Assembly: GCA_013180565.1 (NCBI GenBank)
Contig: QBUN01000294.1
Coordinates: 1-6,788, forward strand
Source: Candidatus Methanophaga sp. GoMg3.2
GTDB lineage: Archaea; Halobacteriota; Syntropharchaeia; Alkanophagales; Methanospirareceae
Direction of reading: 5' to 3'
DNA length: 6,788 nt
The stretch's first letter is position 1; each line of letters opens with the position of its first letter. Below the pieces are notes generated by a model that did not search any database, was not told where the DNA came from, and worked only from the letters and a program-made list of their open reading frames with translations. Positions 1 to 5,563 of this stretch are shown here, piece after piece. Made by a program: the position numbers and the translations under genes.

Positions 1-270
1 TCTTGGTATGTTTAAATAGAATAGACTTACAAATCCCCTTAACCGAACACGCATGGCACGAACTCTAAGAAGCCGAAAACAGTTAGGATTTTTGAAAAAC
101 TGTCCCTGTGCCTCTAACATGTGCCCGACGGATATATTAAATAGGCGGATGGTATTTGTTTGCCAGTTGGCTTACTTGACGGATGGAGTTCCAAGTCATT
201 ATACATCTGAACAGCCATCAATTCCATCTTACAGCTTGCATCTTGTATTTTCAGCCGTAGCCATGTAGTG

Positions 271-278
271 TTTATATA
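271..278 (+). promoter_or_regulatory. Candidate archaeal TATA box for the membrane protein gene
   Basis: TTTATATA is an exact match to the classical archaeal box A. Start sites normally lie about 25 bases downstream, which would put transcription near position 300 and leave a leader of about 75 bases before the ATG at 377. Two weaker A+T-rich boxes lie closer (TATTATAAA at 294-302 and TATAAAAA at 345-352). The last would start transcription almost at the ATG and cut off the ribosome site, so the upstream boxes fit better. No experimental support is visible. Confidence 0.4.
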
Positions 279-361
279 CCCCTAACCCCCTTCTATTATA
301 AACGCTTGTTTCCCTGCAGTAGTAATAGGCAATGAGATAAGCGATATAAAAACAAATAGGG

Positions 362-367
362 GGTGAT
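362..367 (+). promoter_or_regulatory. Ribosome binding site for the membrane protein gene
   Basis: GGTGAT, preceded by more G residues, is complementary to the 3' end of 16S rRNA and lies 9 bases before the ATG at 377. It supports that start. Confidence 0.65.
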
Positions 368-376
368 AAAAAGAAA

Positions 377-1048
377 ATGTTAGAAGAACTACAAGCTGCA
401 TTTATACAAGTTAAGTTTTTCGATACCTTAATGGGGGTAGTTGGAGCGATAATACTTCTGATAATTGGATTGATTCTAGGGCGTGTAGTTGGGAAAGTCG
501 TGCGATTAGTACTTGATAAAATTGGCATTGACACTATGGTGAGCAAAGCAGGTGTGGGTGATAGTATCGAGAAAACGGGATGGAGTATTTCGAAAATTTT
601 TGATGTCGTGGTTAGATGGTTTATATACATCATCTTCATCATGGCAGCCGTAAACGTGTTGAACATACCATATTTGTCCGACTTCATGACTGCGCTTGCG
701 CTATACTTCCCGCGTCTGATCATAGCAGCCATAATACTGGTAGTGGGAATGATACTGATTAGAATCGCCATGAAGTGGATAGATGAAACACTAGGAACCC
801 ATAAGATTCTTCTCGCTGATATAATAGCACCGGTGCTTAAGGTGATCATGGTAGTAGTAGTGCTTGTATTAGCGATGGAGCAGTTACTCATCAACATGCA
901 AATCATATACACGTTCCTCGTTCCGTTAGCATGGGGTATTGGAATAGGCGTTGGAGTCGCTATAGGTATCTCAGTGGGCTGGGGCGGCAGAGAGACCGTT
1001 GGCGAGTATATGCATGAAAAACTAGAAGAAGAAAAGAAGGAAAAATAG
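377..1048 (+). CDS. Mechanosensitive-channel-like membrane protein with TM-helix repeats
   Basis: This 223-residue protein has about five hydrophobic segments, near residues 18-38, 75-95, 110-132, 152-172 and 180-202, and a charged tail rich in Glu and Lys. Segments 1 and 3 are each followed by a basic amphipathic stretch (GRVVGKVVRLVLDKIG at 35-50; IRIAMKWIDETLG at 128-140), the pattern of the conserved TM-helix repeat found in small relatives of MscS. The closing glycine-rich helix with GWGGRE (201-206) resembles the GLGG(R/K)(D/E) end of that family. The soluble beta domain of true MscS channels is absent. By inference it sits in the cell membrane and may act in osmotic or ion homeostasis, but channel activity is not shown by sequence. 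The ATG has a good ribosome site. The gene is alone on its strand and ends at TAG just before a strong hairpin. Confidence 0.85.
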   Translation: MLEELQAAFIQVKFFDTLMGVVGAIILLIIGLILGRVVGKVVRLVLDKIGIDTMVSKAGVGDSIEKTGWSISKIFDVVVRWFIYIIFIMAAVNVLNIPYLSDFMTALALYFPRLIIAAIILVVGMILIRIAMKWIDETLGTHKILLADIIAPVLKVIMVVVVLVLAMEQLLINMQIIYTFLVPLAWGIGIGVGVAIGISVGWGGRETVGEYMHEKLEEEKKEK

Positions 1049-1065
1049 ATATAAGTTATAATCGC

Positions 1066-1123
1066 AAAAAATATGGCTGAGGACGTGTCATTCTTATTTA
1101 TGACCTCTCTCAGCTACTTTTTT
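1066..1123. terminator. Bidirectional hairpin terminator between converging genes
   Basis: An outer stem pairs GGCTGAG (1075-1081) with CTCAGCT (1109-1115, one G-T pair). An inner stem pairs GTCAT (1087-1091) with ATGAC (1100-1104). On the plus strand the hairpin is followed by six T residues at 1118-1123. On the minus strand it is followed by six T residues, the complement of A6 at 1066-1071. It lies 18 bases after the membrane gene and about 20 bases after the PIN gene, so it can serve both. Confidence 0.75.
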
Positions 1124-1144
1124 ACCTCTCACCACATTTGAAAT

Positions 1145-1780
1145 TCAAGGAACTACTATTATGCCCGAGCATAATCCCTTACCCACCAATTCTTCTTTAA
1201 AATCGGTTAAATCACTGTCGTTCGTTACTATCGGGGCTCCGGTCTTCTTTGAGTATGTTAATAATGCCATATCTATATCGGAGGGATAAGGCACTCTCGT
1301 CCTCTTCTTCCTCTTGTGTTCCTCCATCTTTAGCGTTCCATTAAGCGACAGATAAAAATCCTTCACCTCTCTTATCTCTCGTTCGTCCGGGTGATAATCA
1401 ATTACTTTAAACCATGCCTTATTTTGTAGACGTTTAATCTTTTCCTCCGTCTTCCGTGCTAATCTTAGCCGAATCCTACTGGATATTTTCACTCTTTCGG
1501 GAAGTCCGATCAAGCTTTTTGTTTGGGGGTCATCACAAAATTCGTCAACTATTTTCGCTATGCCCTTATCAAAGATCTCCGCCATCGCCCCTGAGATCGT
1601 TTCAATTTCAAAACCGTCAGTTACAAACTGTTCTGTAAGTGTTTGGATCCTATTCGTAAAACCCATAACTCTAATAATTACTCTCCTTCCTTTTATTTTC
1701 TCTTCGTGCATAAAACAATAATAAATTATCAAATTAGTATCATATATGACTCTTTTTTGTGCTTCCGATCCCGAACCCAT
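1145..1780 (-). CDS. PIN-domain ribonuclease-like protein
   Basis: This 211-residue protein has the acidic layout of PIN-domain nucleases. Asp14 lies in the opening strand (VIYDTNLIIYY, 11-21) and Glu68 in an AEIF helix. Asp168 and Asp170 lie in PSDIDMALLTYSK (166-178), and Asp188 and Asp190 in IVTNDSDL (184-191). All positions of the metal-binding quartet are therefore filled and the enzyme could be active. It is longer than the usual 120-150 residue VapC toxin. The extra length is a middle region (about 75-160) rich in Arg and Lys, including a basic run near 156-162, which could contact RNA. The ATG lies 3 bases after the stop of the winged-helix gene, with GAGG 8 bases before it inside that gene, so the two are probably co-translated. 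Known PIN proteins cut RNA as VapC toxins or act in RNA processing. The target here is unknown. Confidence 0.85.
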   Translation of the reverse strand: MGSGSEAQKRVIYDTNLIIYYCFMHEEKIKGRRVIIRVMGFTNRIQTLTEQFVTDGFEIETISGAMAEIFDKGIAKIVDEFCDDPQTKSLIGLPERVKISSRIRLRLARKTEEKIKRLQNKAWFKVIDYHPDEREIREVKDFYLSLNGTLKMEEHKRKKRTRVPYPSDIDMALLTYSKKTGAPIVTNDSDLTDFKEELVGKGLCSGIIVVP

Positions 1781-1783
1781 TTG

Positions 1784-2554
1784 TTATTCCTCAATAAGAG
1801 CGGACAAATCTATGTCGTCATCGAACAACGCAGGTAAGACATTATATTCCACACATGCCTTTTGGGCCAGTTCAAAATCTTCTTTTATATCGTTCAAGCA
1901 GAAATACCCTAATACCTTCTGATTACCTCGTGTAAGCTCTTTTAATGTCATGATTTTCTTAAGGTATCCGTTAATGATGGCTAATAAGTTATCCTTTTGA
2001 ATATCGTCCAAATTTTCCCGCTTTAACACCAGCAGGCAATAATCTATCGAACCGCGTATGAAAAGCGAATTCCCATTTGATTCAAATTGAGAGAACTCAT
2101 TCAATAAGAGCTCAATCTCTGAGAGTAGCTGCTTTTTTATTTGCTCGTGTTCCTTGCGTGGTTTCGAGTTCATATACCTATTATCTCTTAACGTTAGCAG
2201 AGGGAGGGAAATATATTTTTCTAAAATATGGTCAAATGATCTTCGTACTTCTACTGGTACCGACTTAATAAAATCATCAACCTGTTTTATTCCATCATCT
2301 GTAATTTCAAAGACCCAGCCATTTTCAAAGGATACCTTTATATATCCCTGTTCTCCAAGAGCTATAGCATCCTGTTTTATGCATGAACAGCAAGGCCCGT
2401 AATAGTCGTCAACAAAGATATACTCAATTGGCGCTTTGCCATCCACTTTTGCAAGGTACAGATACTTCTGAAGCTCAAAACTGTTACAAATACGTTTTAG
2501 TCGATATAACGCATATAAAATAGACCAGAATTTTGGTAATCCTTCCTCCGCCAC
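1784..2554 (-). CDS. Winged-helix protein, YwgA/DUF4065-like N-terminus, partner of the PIN protein
   Basis: This 256-residue protein begins with a GTG codon. Residues about 10-100 read like the YwgA or Panacea (DUF4065)-type fold. An SFELQKYLYLA helix (25-35) is followed by IEYIFVDDYYGP (43-54), a helix, then GYIKV (70-74), a beta wing, and ITDDGIKQVDDFI (84-96), as in many winged-helix regulators. Residues about 105-250 are mostly helical and charged, with no family I recognise, and the end is acidic (DDDIDL, 245-250). Several Cys residues sit at 55, 56 and 58 (CCSC) just after the YGP motif, but no complete metal site is evident. It is directly upstream of the PIN gene with a 3-base gap, which suggests an antitoxin, regulator or chaperone-like partner. 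Family assignment is by motif only. The function is inferred from pairing. Confidence 0.8.
   Translation of the reverse strand: MAEEGLPKFWSILYALYRLKRICNSFELQKYLYLAKVDGKAPIEYIFVDDYYGPCCSCIKQDAIALGEQGYIKVSFENGWVFEITDDGIKQVDDFIKSVPVEVRRSFDHILEKYISLPLLTLRDNRYMNSKPRKEHEQIKKQLLSEIELLLNEFSQFESNGNSLFIRGSIDYCLLVLKRENLDDIQKDNLLAIINGYLKKIMTLKELTRGNQKVLGYFCLNDIKEDFELAQKACVEYNVLPALFDDDIDLSALIEE
1789..1792 (-). promoter_or_regulatory. Ribosome binding site of the PIN gene inside the upstream gene
   Basis: GAGG on the minus strand lies 8 bases before the PIN ATG and falls within the last codons of the winged-helix gene. This fixes the start at 1780 and points to translational coupling. Confidence 0.6.
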
Positions 2555-2557
2555 TTT

Positions 2558-2564
2558 TCACCTC
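2558..2564 (-). promoter_or_regulatory. Ribosome binding site deciding the GTG start of the winged-helix gene
   Basis: GAGGTGA on the minus strand lies 3 bases before the GTG at 2554. The spacing is short but workable, and no other start codon lies near enough to use it. Confidence 0.55.
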
Positions 2565-2584
2565 GCCCGCCTAATTGATCTCAT
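2558..2584 (-). other. Nine-codon in-frame mini-ORF before the winged-helix gene
   Basis: ATG at 2584-2582 opens eight sense codons (MRSIRRAR) and then TGA at 2560-2558. The TGA overlaps the ribosome site of the next gene and is in the same frame, two codons before the GTG. It may be a leader peptide, an interrupted N-terminal extension or chance. Confidence 0.25.
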
Positions 2585-2610
2585 GGCTACATCCTGCTTT
2601 AAAGTAGTAG

Positions 2611-2620
2611 TATATATATA
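2611..2620 (-). promoter_or_regulatory. Candidate TATA box of the winged-helix/PIN pair
   Basis: An alternating TATATATATA run lies in the 72-base gap after the fumarase beta gene. A start about 25 bases downstream falls near 2590, giving a leader of about 35 bases. This suggests that the pair can be transcribed separately from the metabolic operon. Confidence 0.45.
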
Positions 2621-2626
2621 GGTTAT

Positions 2627-3190
2627 TTAATATTTTCTATTTTTTTTTTGGTATTTCTTTACGCCTTCCTTATAGAGGTCATTGCCATAAATATCATTTA
2701 TTACGATAACCGGAAAATTTGTGACTACTAATTGGCGAATAGCTTCGGTACCAAGGTCCTCGTAAGCAATGATCCTGACTTTTTCTATTGCTCTTGCTAA
2801 TAGCGCTCCTACACCGCCAGTAGCGCCAAAATAAACACATTTGTAGCTTTTCATTGCCTCGATAACTTCCGGACTGCGGTTACCTTTACCGATCATCCCT
2901 TTTAAGCCTTTCGCCATCAATGCCGGCGAATAGACATCCATCCGACCACTTGTGGTAGGACCAGCCGAGCCAATGATTTGACCGGGTTTTGCAGGTGCAG
3001 GACCGACATAGTAAATTATCTGCCCTTCTATATCAAAAGGAAGTTCCTTATCTTCTTCTATAAGAGCTACTAATCTCTTATGTGCTGCGTCTCGGGCAGT
3101 ATAAATAACGCCATTGATAAATACGCTGTCGCCGATATGCAACTGCTCGAGGTCCTCTTCAGTTAACGGCGTAGTAAGCTCAACTTCCAT
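2627..3190 (-). CDS. Class I fumarate hydratase, beta subunit (C-terminal domain)
   Basis: This 187-residue protein is the beta half of the iron-sulfur hydro-lyase that interconverts fumarate and (S)-malate. Diagnostic stretches are TARDAAHKR (31-39), GPAPAKPGQIIGSAGPTTSGRMD (63-85), GKGNRS (101-106) and YFGATGGVGALLA (120-132). These supply substrate-binding residues to the cluster-bearing alpha subunit. Length is normal for a separate beta subunit. The alpha gene ends 12 bases upstream. The only strong ribosome site is unusually far from the ATG, but an in-frame stop just upstream excludes an earlier start. The C-terminus is Lys-rich and is encoded over a run of ten A residues. The L-tartrate dehydratase beta subunit (TtdB) is a close relative. 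The malic enzyme neighbour favours fumarase. Confidence 0.93.
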   Translation of the reverse strand: MEVELTTPLTEEDLEQLHIGDSVFINGVIYTARDAAHKRLVALIEEDKELPFDIEGQIIYYVGPAPAKPGQIIGSAGPTTSGRMDVYSPALMAKGLKGMIGKGNRSPEVIEAMKSYKCVYFGATGGVGALLARAIEKVRIIAYEDLGTEAIRQLVVTNFPVIVINDIYGNDLYKEGVKKYQKKNRKY

Positions 3191-3202
3191 ATTAAATTAA
3201 AA

Positions 3203-4048
3203 TTAAATCGTCACCTCCTTATGTCTGGCAGCATGACAATTTATATTTATTGCTACCGGTAAACTGGCGATATGACAGGGCTGCATTTCAATGTGAACGG
3301 AAAGAGCAGTAGTACTACCGCCAAGTCCTGCGGGACCAATACCAAGGTAATTAATTTCTTCCAGCAGCTCATCTTCCAGAGCTGCCAATTCAGTATCCGT
3401 GTTCTGACTTCCAAAAGGACGTAATAACGCTTTTTTAGCCAGTAGAGCTACTCTTTCAAAAGTTCCGCCTATGCCTACTCCCACTACAATTGGCGGACAG
3501 GGATTGGCACCTGCACTTTTTACTGTTTCGATAACGAATTTCTTCACGCCTTCTATTCCTTCCGAAGGGCTAAGCATTTTAATTGCACTCATATTCTCGC
3601 TGCCACCGCCCTTCGGGCAAAATATAATTTTTAGTTTATTGCCCGGGACAATATCGGTGTAAATCATAGCAGGAGTGTTATCGCCGGTATTCTTCCGTGT
3701 AAAAGGATGACAAATGGATTTCCTGAGATAGCCTTCTTTATAACCTCTTCGGACTCCTTCTTCTATTGCAGCATACAAATTTAAATTACCGCCTGTTATT
3801 TCTAGTTCCTCTCCTAGTTCCAAAAAAACTATTGCTGTGCCGCAATCCTGGCATATAGGGACTTTCTCTTCTGCTGCAATCTGAGCATTCTCTAATATTT
3901 GTGCCAGTACGATACGGCCTAAAGGCGATTTCTCCTCAGATCGTGCCTTCCTTAAAGAGTTCAGCACATCTTCGGGCAGGTAAAAATTCGACTCTTGACA
4001 AAGCTGAGCCACTACCTCTATCACCTCGGAATAATGTATTTGTCTCAT
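3203..4048 (-). CDS. Class I fumarate hydratase, alpha subunit (4Fe-4S)
   Basis: This 281-residue protein is the cluster-carrying half of two-subunit class I fumarase, which hydrates fumarate to (S)-malate in the cytoplasm. The three expected 4Fe-4S cysteines are visible: Cys66 in PICQDCG, Cys184 in ANPCPP and Cys258 in QPCHIASLP. Asp68, in the CQD motif, matches the catalytic aspartate described for class I fumarases. KGGGSENMS (146-154) and VGVGIGGTFE (189-198) are further family signatures. The length is typical of a stand-alone alpha subunit. The ATG is 25 bases after the malic enzyme stop, with GGAG at 4062-4065, a slightly long 13-base spacing. The cluster of this class has a labile iron, so the enzyme suits an anaerobe. 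Tartrate dehydratase alpha (TtdA) is the main alternative. Confidence 0.94.
   Translation of the reverse strand: MRQIHYSEVIEVVAQLCQESNFYLPEDVLNSLRKARSEEKSPLGRIVLAQILENAQIAAEEKVPICQDCGTAIVFLELGEELEITGGNLNLYAAIEEGVRRGYKEGYLRKSICHPFTRKNTGDNTPAMIYTDIVPGNKLKIIFCPKGGGSENMSAIKMLSPSEGIEGVKKFVIETVKSAGANPCPPIVVGVGIGGTFERVALLAKKALLRPFGSQNTDTELAALEDELLEEINYLGIGPAGLGGSTTALSVHIEMQPCHIASLPVAININCHAARHKEVTI
3211..3218 (-). promoter_or_regulatory. Displaced Shine-Dalgarno site before fumarase beta
   Basis: A perfect GGAGGTGA lies in the last codons of the alpha gene but ends 20 bases before the beta ATG at 3190. The spacer is almost pure A+T. The usual distance is about 5 to 10 bases. The site may act in termination-reinitiation coupling rather than direct positioning. 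Confidence 0.5.
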
Positions 4049-4073
4049 TTTAGTTTAGCCGCTCCTGCCTTAT

Positions 4074-5441
4074 TCAATAAGAAGGGATGAGTTTTTCCTT
4101 CATTAATAGTGAAGTTGACTTCTGGGCATTACTAATTATAGATTCTGCTTTATGATACAACTCGTTGGAACTAATGTTCAATCTCGCGACGCCATCTTTT
4201 TGAGCTTGTAAGCCAACAGCCACTGCTTCCTCTACAAAAGCTTCTGACTCTCCCATTGTAGGTATGATATAGTCCTCATTAATACCGCGTTTCTGTGCAA
4301 CCAGTGCCAGAGCATTGGCTGCTGCTATACACATCTCGTCTGTTATGGTTTTAGCGCGTACATCTAAAGCACCGCGGAAAATGCCGGGAAATCCTATTGA
4401 ATTATTTACTTGATTTGCAAAATCCGAACGTCCGGTAGCAACTATTTCCGCGCCTGCTTCTTTTGCCTCCTGAGGCCAAATCTCCGGTACGGGATTCGCG
4501 CAAGCGAAAACGATCGCTGCTTCGTTCATTGTATTTATCCAATCGGGTTTAATAACTCCTGGGCCTGGCTTAGAGAGTGCAAGACAGACATCAACATCTT
4601 TTAAAGCTATATCCATTCCTCCTGTTATTCCTTCCGGATTAGTAATCTGGCACAATCGCCATTTATCGCGATAATCATCTTTTCGCTCTTCGATGTCCTT
4701 TCGTCCAGGATGAAGTATTCCTTTACTATCTGCAACGATACAATTACGTGGTTTAACACCAACGGAGAAGAGCACACGAGAAATAGCAACATTTGCTGCT
4801 CCGGCACCGATAAAAGCAATTCTTGCATCTTCCAGCTTTTTGCCTACTATTTTTAGCGCGTTTGTTAAGCCTGTCAAAGTGACTGCTGCTGTTCCCTGCT
4901 GATCGTCATGCCAGACGGGAATTTCCATCTCTTCTCTTAAAGTATCGAGAATTTGAAAACACTTGGGATTTGCTATGTCTTCCAGATTGATACCGCCAAA
5001 AGAAGGCTGCAGCCACTTAACCGCCTGAATAATCTCTTCTGCTTTTTTCGTGTCAAGACAAATGGGTATCGCATCTACACCACCCAAATATTTGAACAAA
5101 AGTGCTTTTCCTTCCATCACTGGTAATCCCGCTTCCGGACCTATGTCACCCAAGCCTAAAACGCGGGTGCCGTCTGAGATGACCGCCACGGTATTCCATT
5201 TATTTGTCAGCTCATACGCTTTCTCTTTTTCTTTCTCTATTATTTTGCAAGGTCCCGCAACACCGGGAGTATAGTAAACAGCGAAGTCATCTAAGCTGTG
5301 AATAGAACATTTAGGCATTATTTGTATTTTGCCTGCGTAAGACGAATGCTGTCTTACTGCTTCCATTTGCAGTTTCTCCGTCTTTTTCACTCCTTCCTCT
5401 TCTATTAATTCTGAATTGTTCTTCTTTACTTCATTTTCCAT
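4074..5441 (-). CDS. Malic enzyme (oxaloacetate-decarboxylating malate dehydrogenase)
   Basis: This 455-residue protein oxidatively decarboxylates malate to pyruvate and CO2 with NAD or NADP. The N-terminal catalytic domain shows YTPGVAGP (57-64, with the catalytic Tyr57), [16 protein letters not shown] (98-113, with Lys112), NLEDI (152-156) and HDDQQGTA (178-185), which hold the metal-binding acids. The Rossmann domain starts with IGAGAAN (211-217), followed by SKPG and ACANPVPE (313-320). It is the short prokaryotic type, without the phosphotransacetylase domain of MaeB. Residues 1-25 are a Glu/Lys-rich extension. An internal ATG at codon 26 (5366) has GGAG 9 bases upstream, so the true start may be there; homologues align from about residue 27. 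Cofactor preference cannot be read reliably. It heads the operon with the fumarase genes, consistent with fumarate-malate-pyruvate flow. Confidence 0.94.
   Translation of the reverse strand: MENEVKKNNSELIEEEGVKKTEKLQMEAVRQHSSYAGKIQIMPKCSIHSLDDFAVYYTPGVAGPCKIIEKEKEKAYELTNKWNTVAVISDGTRVLGLGDIGPEAGLPVMEGKALLFKYLGGVDAIPICLDTKKAEEIIQAVKWLQPSFGGINLEDIANPKCFQILDTLREEMEIPVWHDDQQGTAAVTLTGLTNALKIVGKKLEDARIAFIGAGAANVAISRVLFSVGVKPRNCIVADSKGILHPGRKDIEERKDDYRDKWRLCQITNPEGITGGMDIALKDVDVCLALSKPGPGVIKPDWINTMNEAAIVFACANPVPEIWPQEAKEAGAEIVATGRSDFANQVNNSIGFPGIFRGALDVRAKTITDEMCIAAANALALVAQKRGINEDYIIPTMGESEAFVEEAVAVGLQAQKDGVARLNISSNELYHKAESIISNAQKSTSLLMKEKLIPSY
5376..5379 (-). promoter_or_regulatory. Possible internal ribosome site for a shorter malic enzyme
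   Basis: GGAG on the minus strand lies 9 bases before ATG 5366-5364 (codon 26 of the long form). The long form has its own site at 5450-5456, so either or both starts may be used. Confidence 0.3.
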
Positions 5442-5449
5442 CGTTTATA

Positions 5450-5456
5450 CTTTCCT
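5450..5456 (-). promoter_or_regulatory. Ribosome binding site of the long-form malic enzyme
   Basis: AGGAAAG on the minus strand lies 8 bases before the ATG at 5441. It overlaps the last bases of the hairpin at 5455-5469, so folding could affect ribosome access. Confidence 0.5.
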
Positions 5457-5469
5457 GCTACTCTAGCAG
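5455..5469. promoter_or_regulatory. Perfect palindrome upstream of the malic enzyme operon
   Basis: CTGCTA and TAGCAG are exact inverted repeats around a 3-base centre. The element lies where transcription from the TATA-like box at 5491-5498 would begin, and it touches the ribosome site. It could be an operator half-site pair or an mRNA hairpin. No family match is claimed. Confidence 0.4.
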
Positions 5470-5490
5470 ATATAACTACGAGCTCATGCA

Positions 5491-5498
5491 TTATAAAA
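5491..5498 (-). promoter_or_regulatory. Candidate TATA box of the malic enzyme-fumarase operon
   Basis: TTTTATAA on the minus strand lies in the 122-base gap after the deacetylase-like gene. A start about 25 bases downstream falls near 5468, leaving a leader of about 27 bases with the ribosome site intact. Confidence 0.45.
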
Positions 5499-5563
5499 TA
5501 AATCTTGAACGGTCGACAAAAGATTTGCTTGATTTCTATTCAAGTTGTGTGTGCCGATATAAT

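Larger units (their letters stand above)
1..376. other. Region without a convincing gene, upstream of the membrane protein gene
   Basis: No reading frame here has protein-like character. A 71-codon open frame at 53-268 has no ribosome site before its ATG and an unremarkable composition, so it is not called. Two edge fragments are possible but unproven. One is a plus-strand tail ending at the TAA at 66-68 (21 codons open from position 3). The other is a minus-strand start at ATG 54-52 that stays open to the window edge (18 codons). A weak inverted repeat (ACAGTT 79-84, AACTGT 98-103) has no T-run after it. The right part holds the candidate promoter and leader of the gene at 377. No tRNA, rRNA or repeat array was seen. 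Confidence 0.6.

Noticed and set aside
1..54. Possible start of a minus-strand gene running off the left edge (18 codons)
   Set aside because: Too short to judge, with no ribosome site or TATA box upstream.
118..138. Residues HVPDGYI in one plus-strand frame, like the N-terminus of CbiM cobalt/nickel transporters
   Set aside because: A stop codon comes just before the motif and another two codons after it, and nothing further resembles CbiM. A relic cannot be excluded, but seven residues are not enough.
53..268. 71-codon plus-strand open frame
   Set aside because: No ribosome site precedes the ATG, no recognisable domain is present, and the composition is not protein-like. It may be chance.
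229..912. Long open frame of 227 codons on the minus strand opposite the membrane protein gene
   Set aside because: It is antisense to a gene with clear membrane-protein features, a ribosome site and a terminator. Its Thr/Ser/Ile/Met-rich composition is what the reverse complement of hydrophobic codons gives.
4625..4828. 67-codon minus-strand frame inside malic enzyme
   Set aside because: It overlaps the conserved Rossmann region of malic enzyme in another frame and has no family features of its own.
5512..5517. GTCGAC palindrome and CTTGAA/TTCAAG repeats in the gap before malic enzyme
   Set aside because: These are short and can pair in several ways with long loops. They are expected by chance in an A+T-rich gap and are weaker than the palindrome at 5455-5469.
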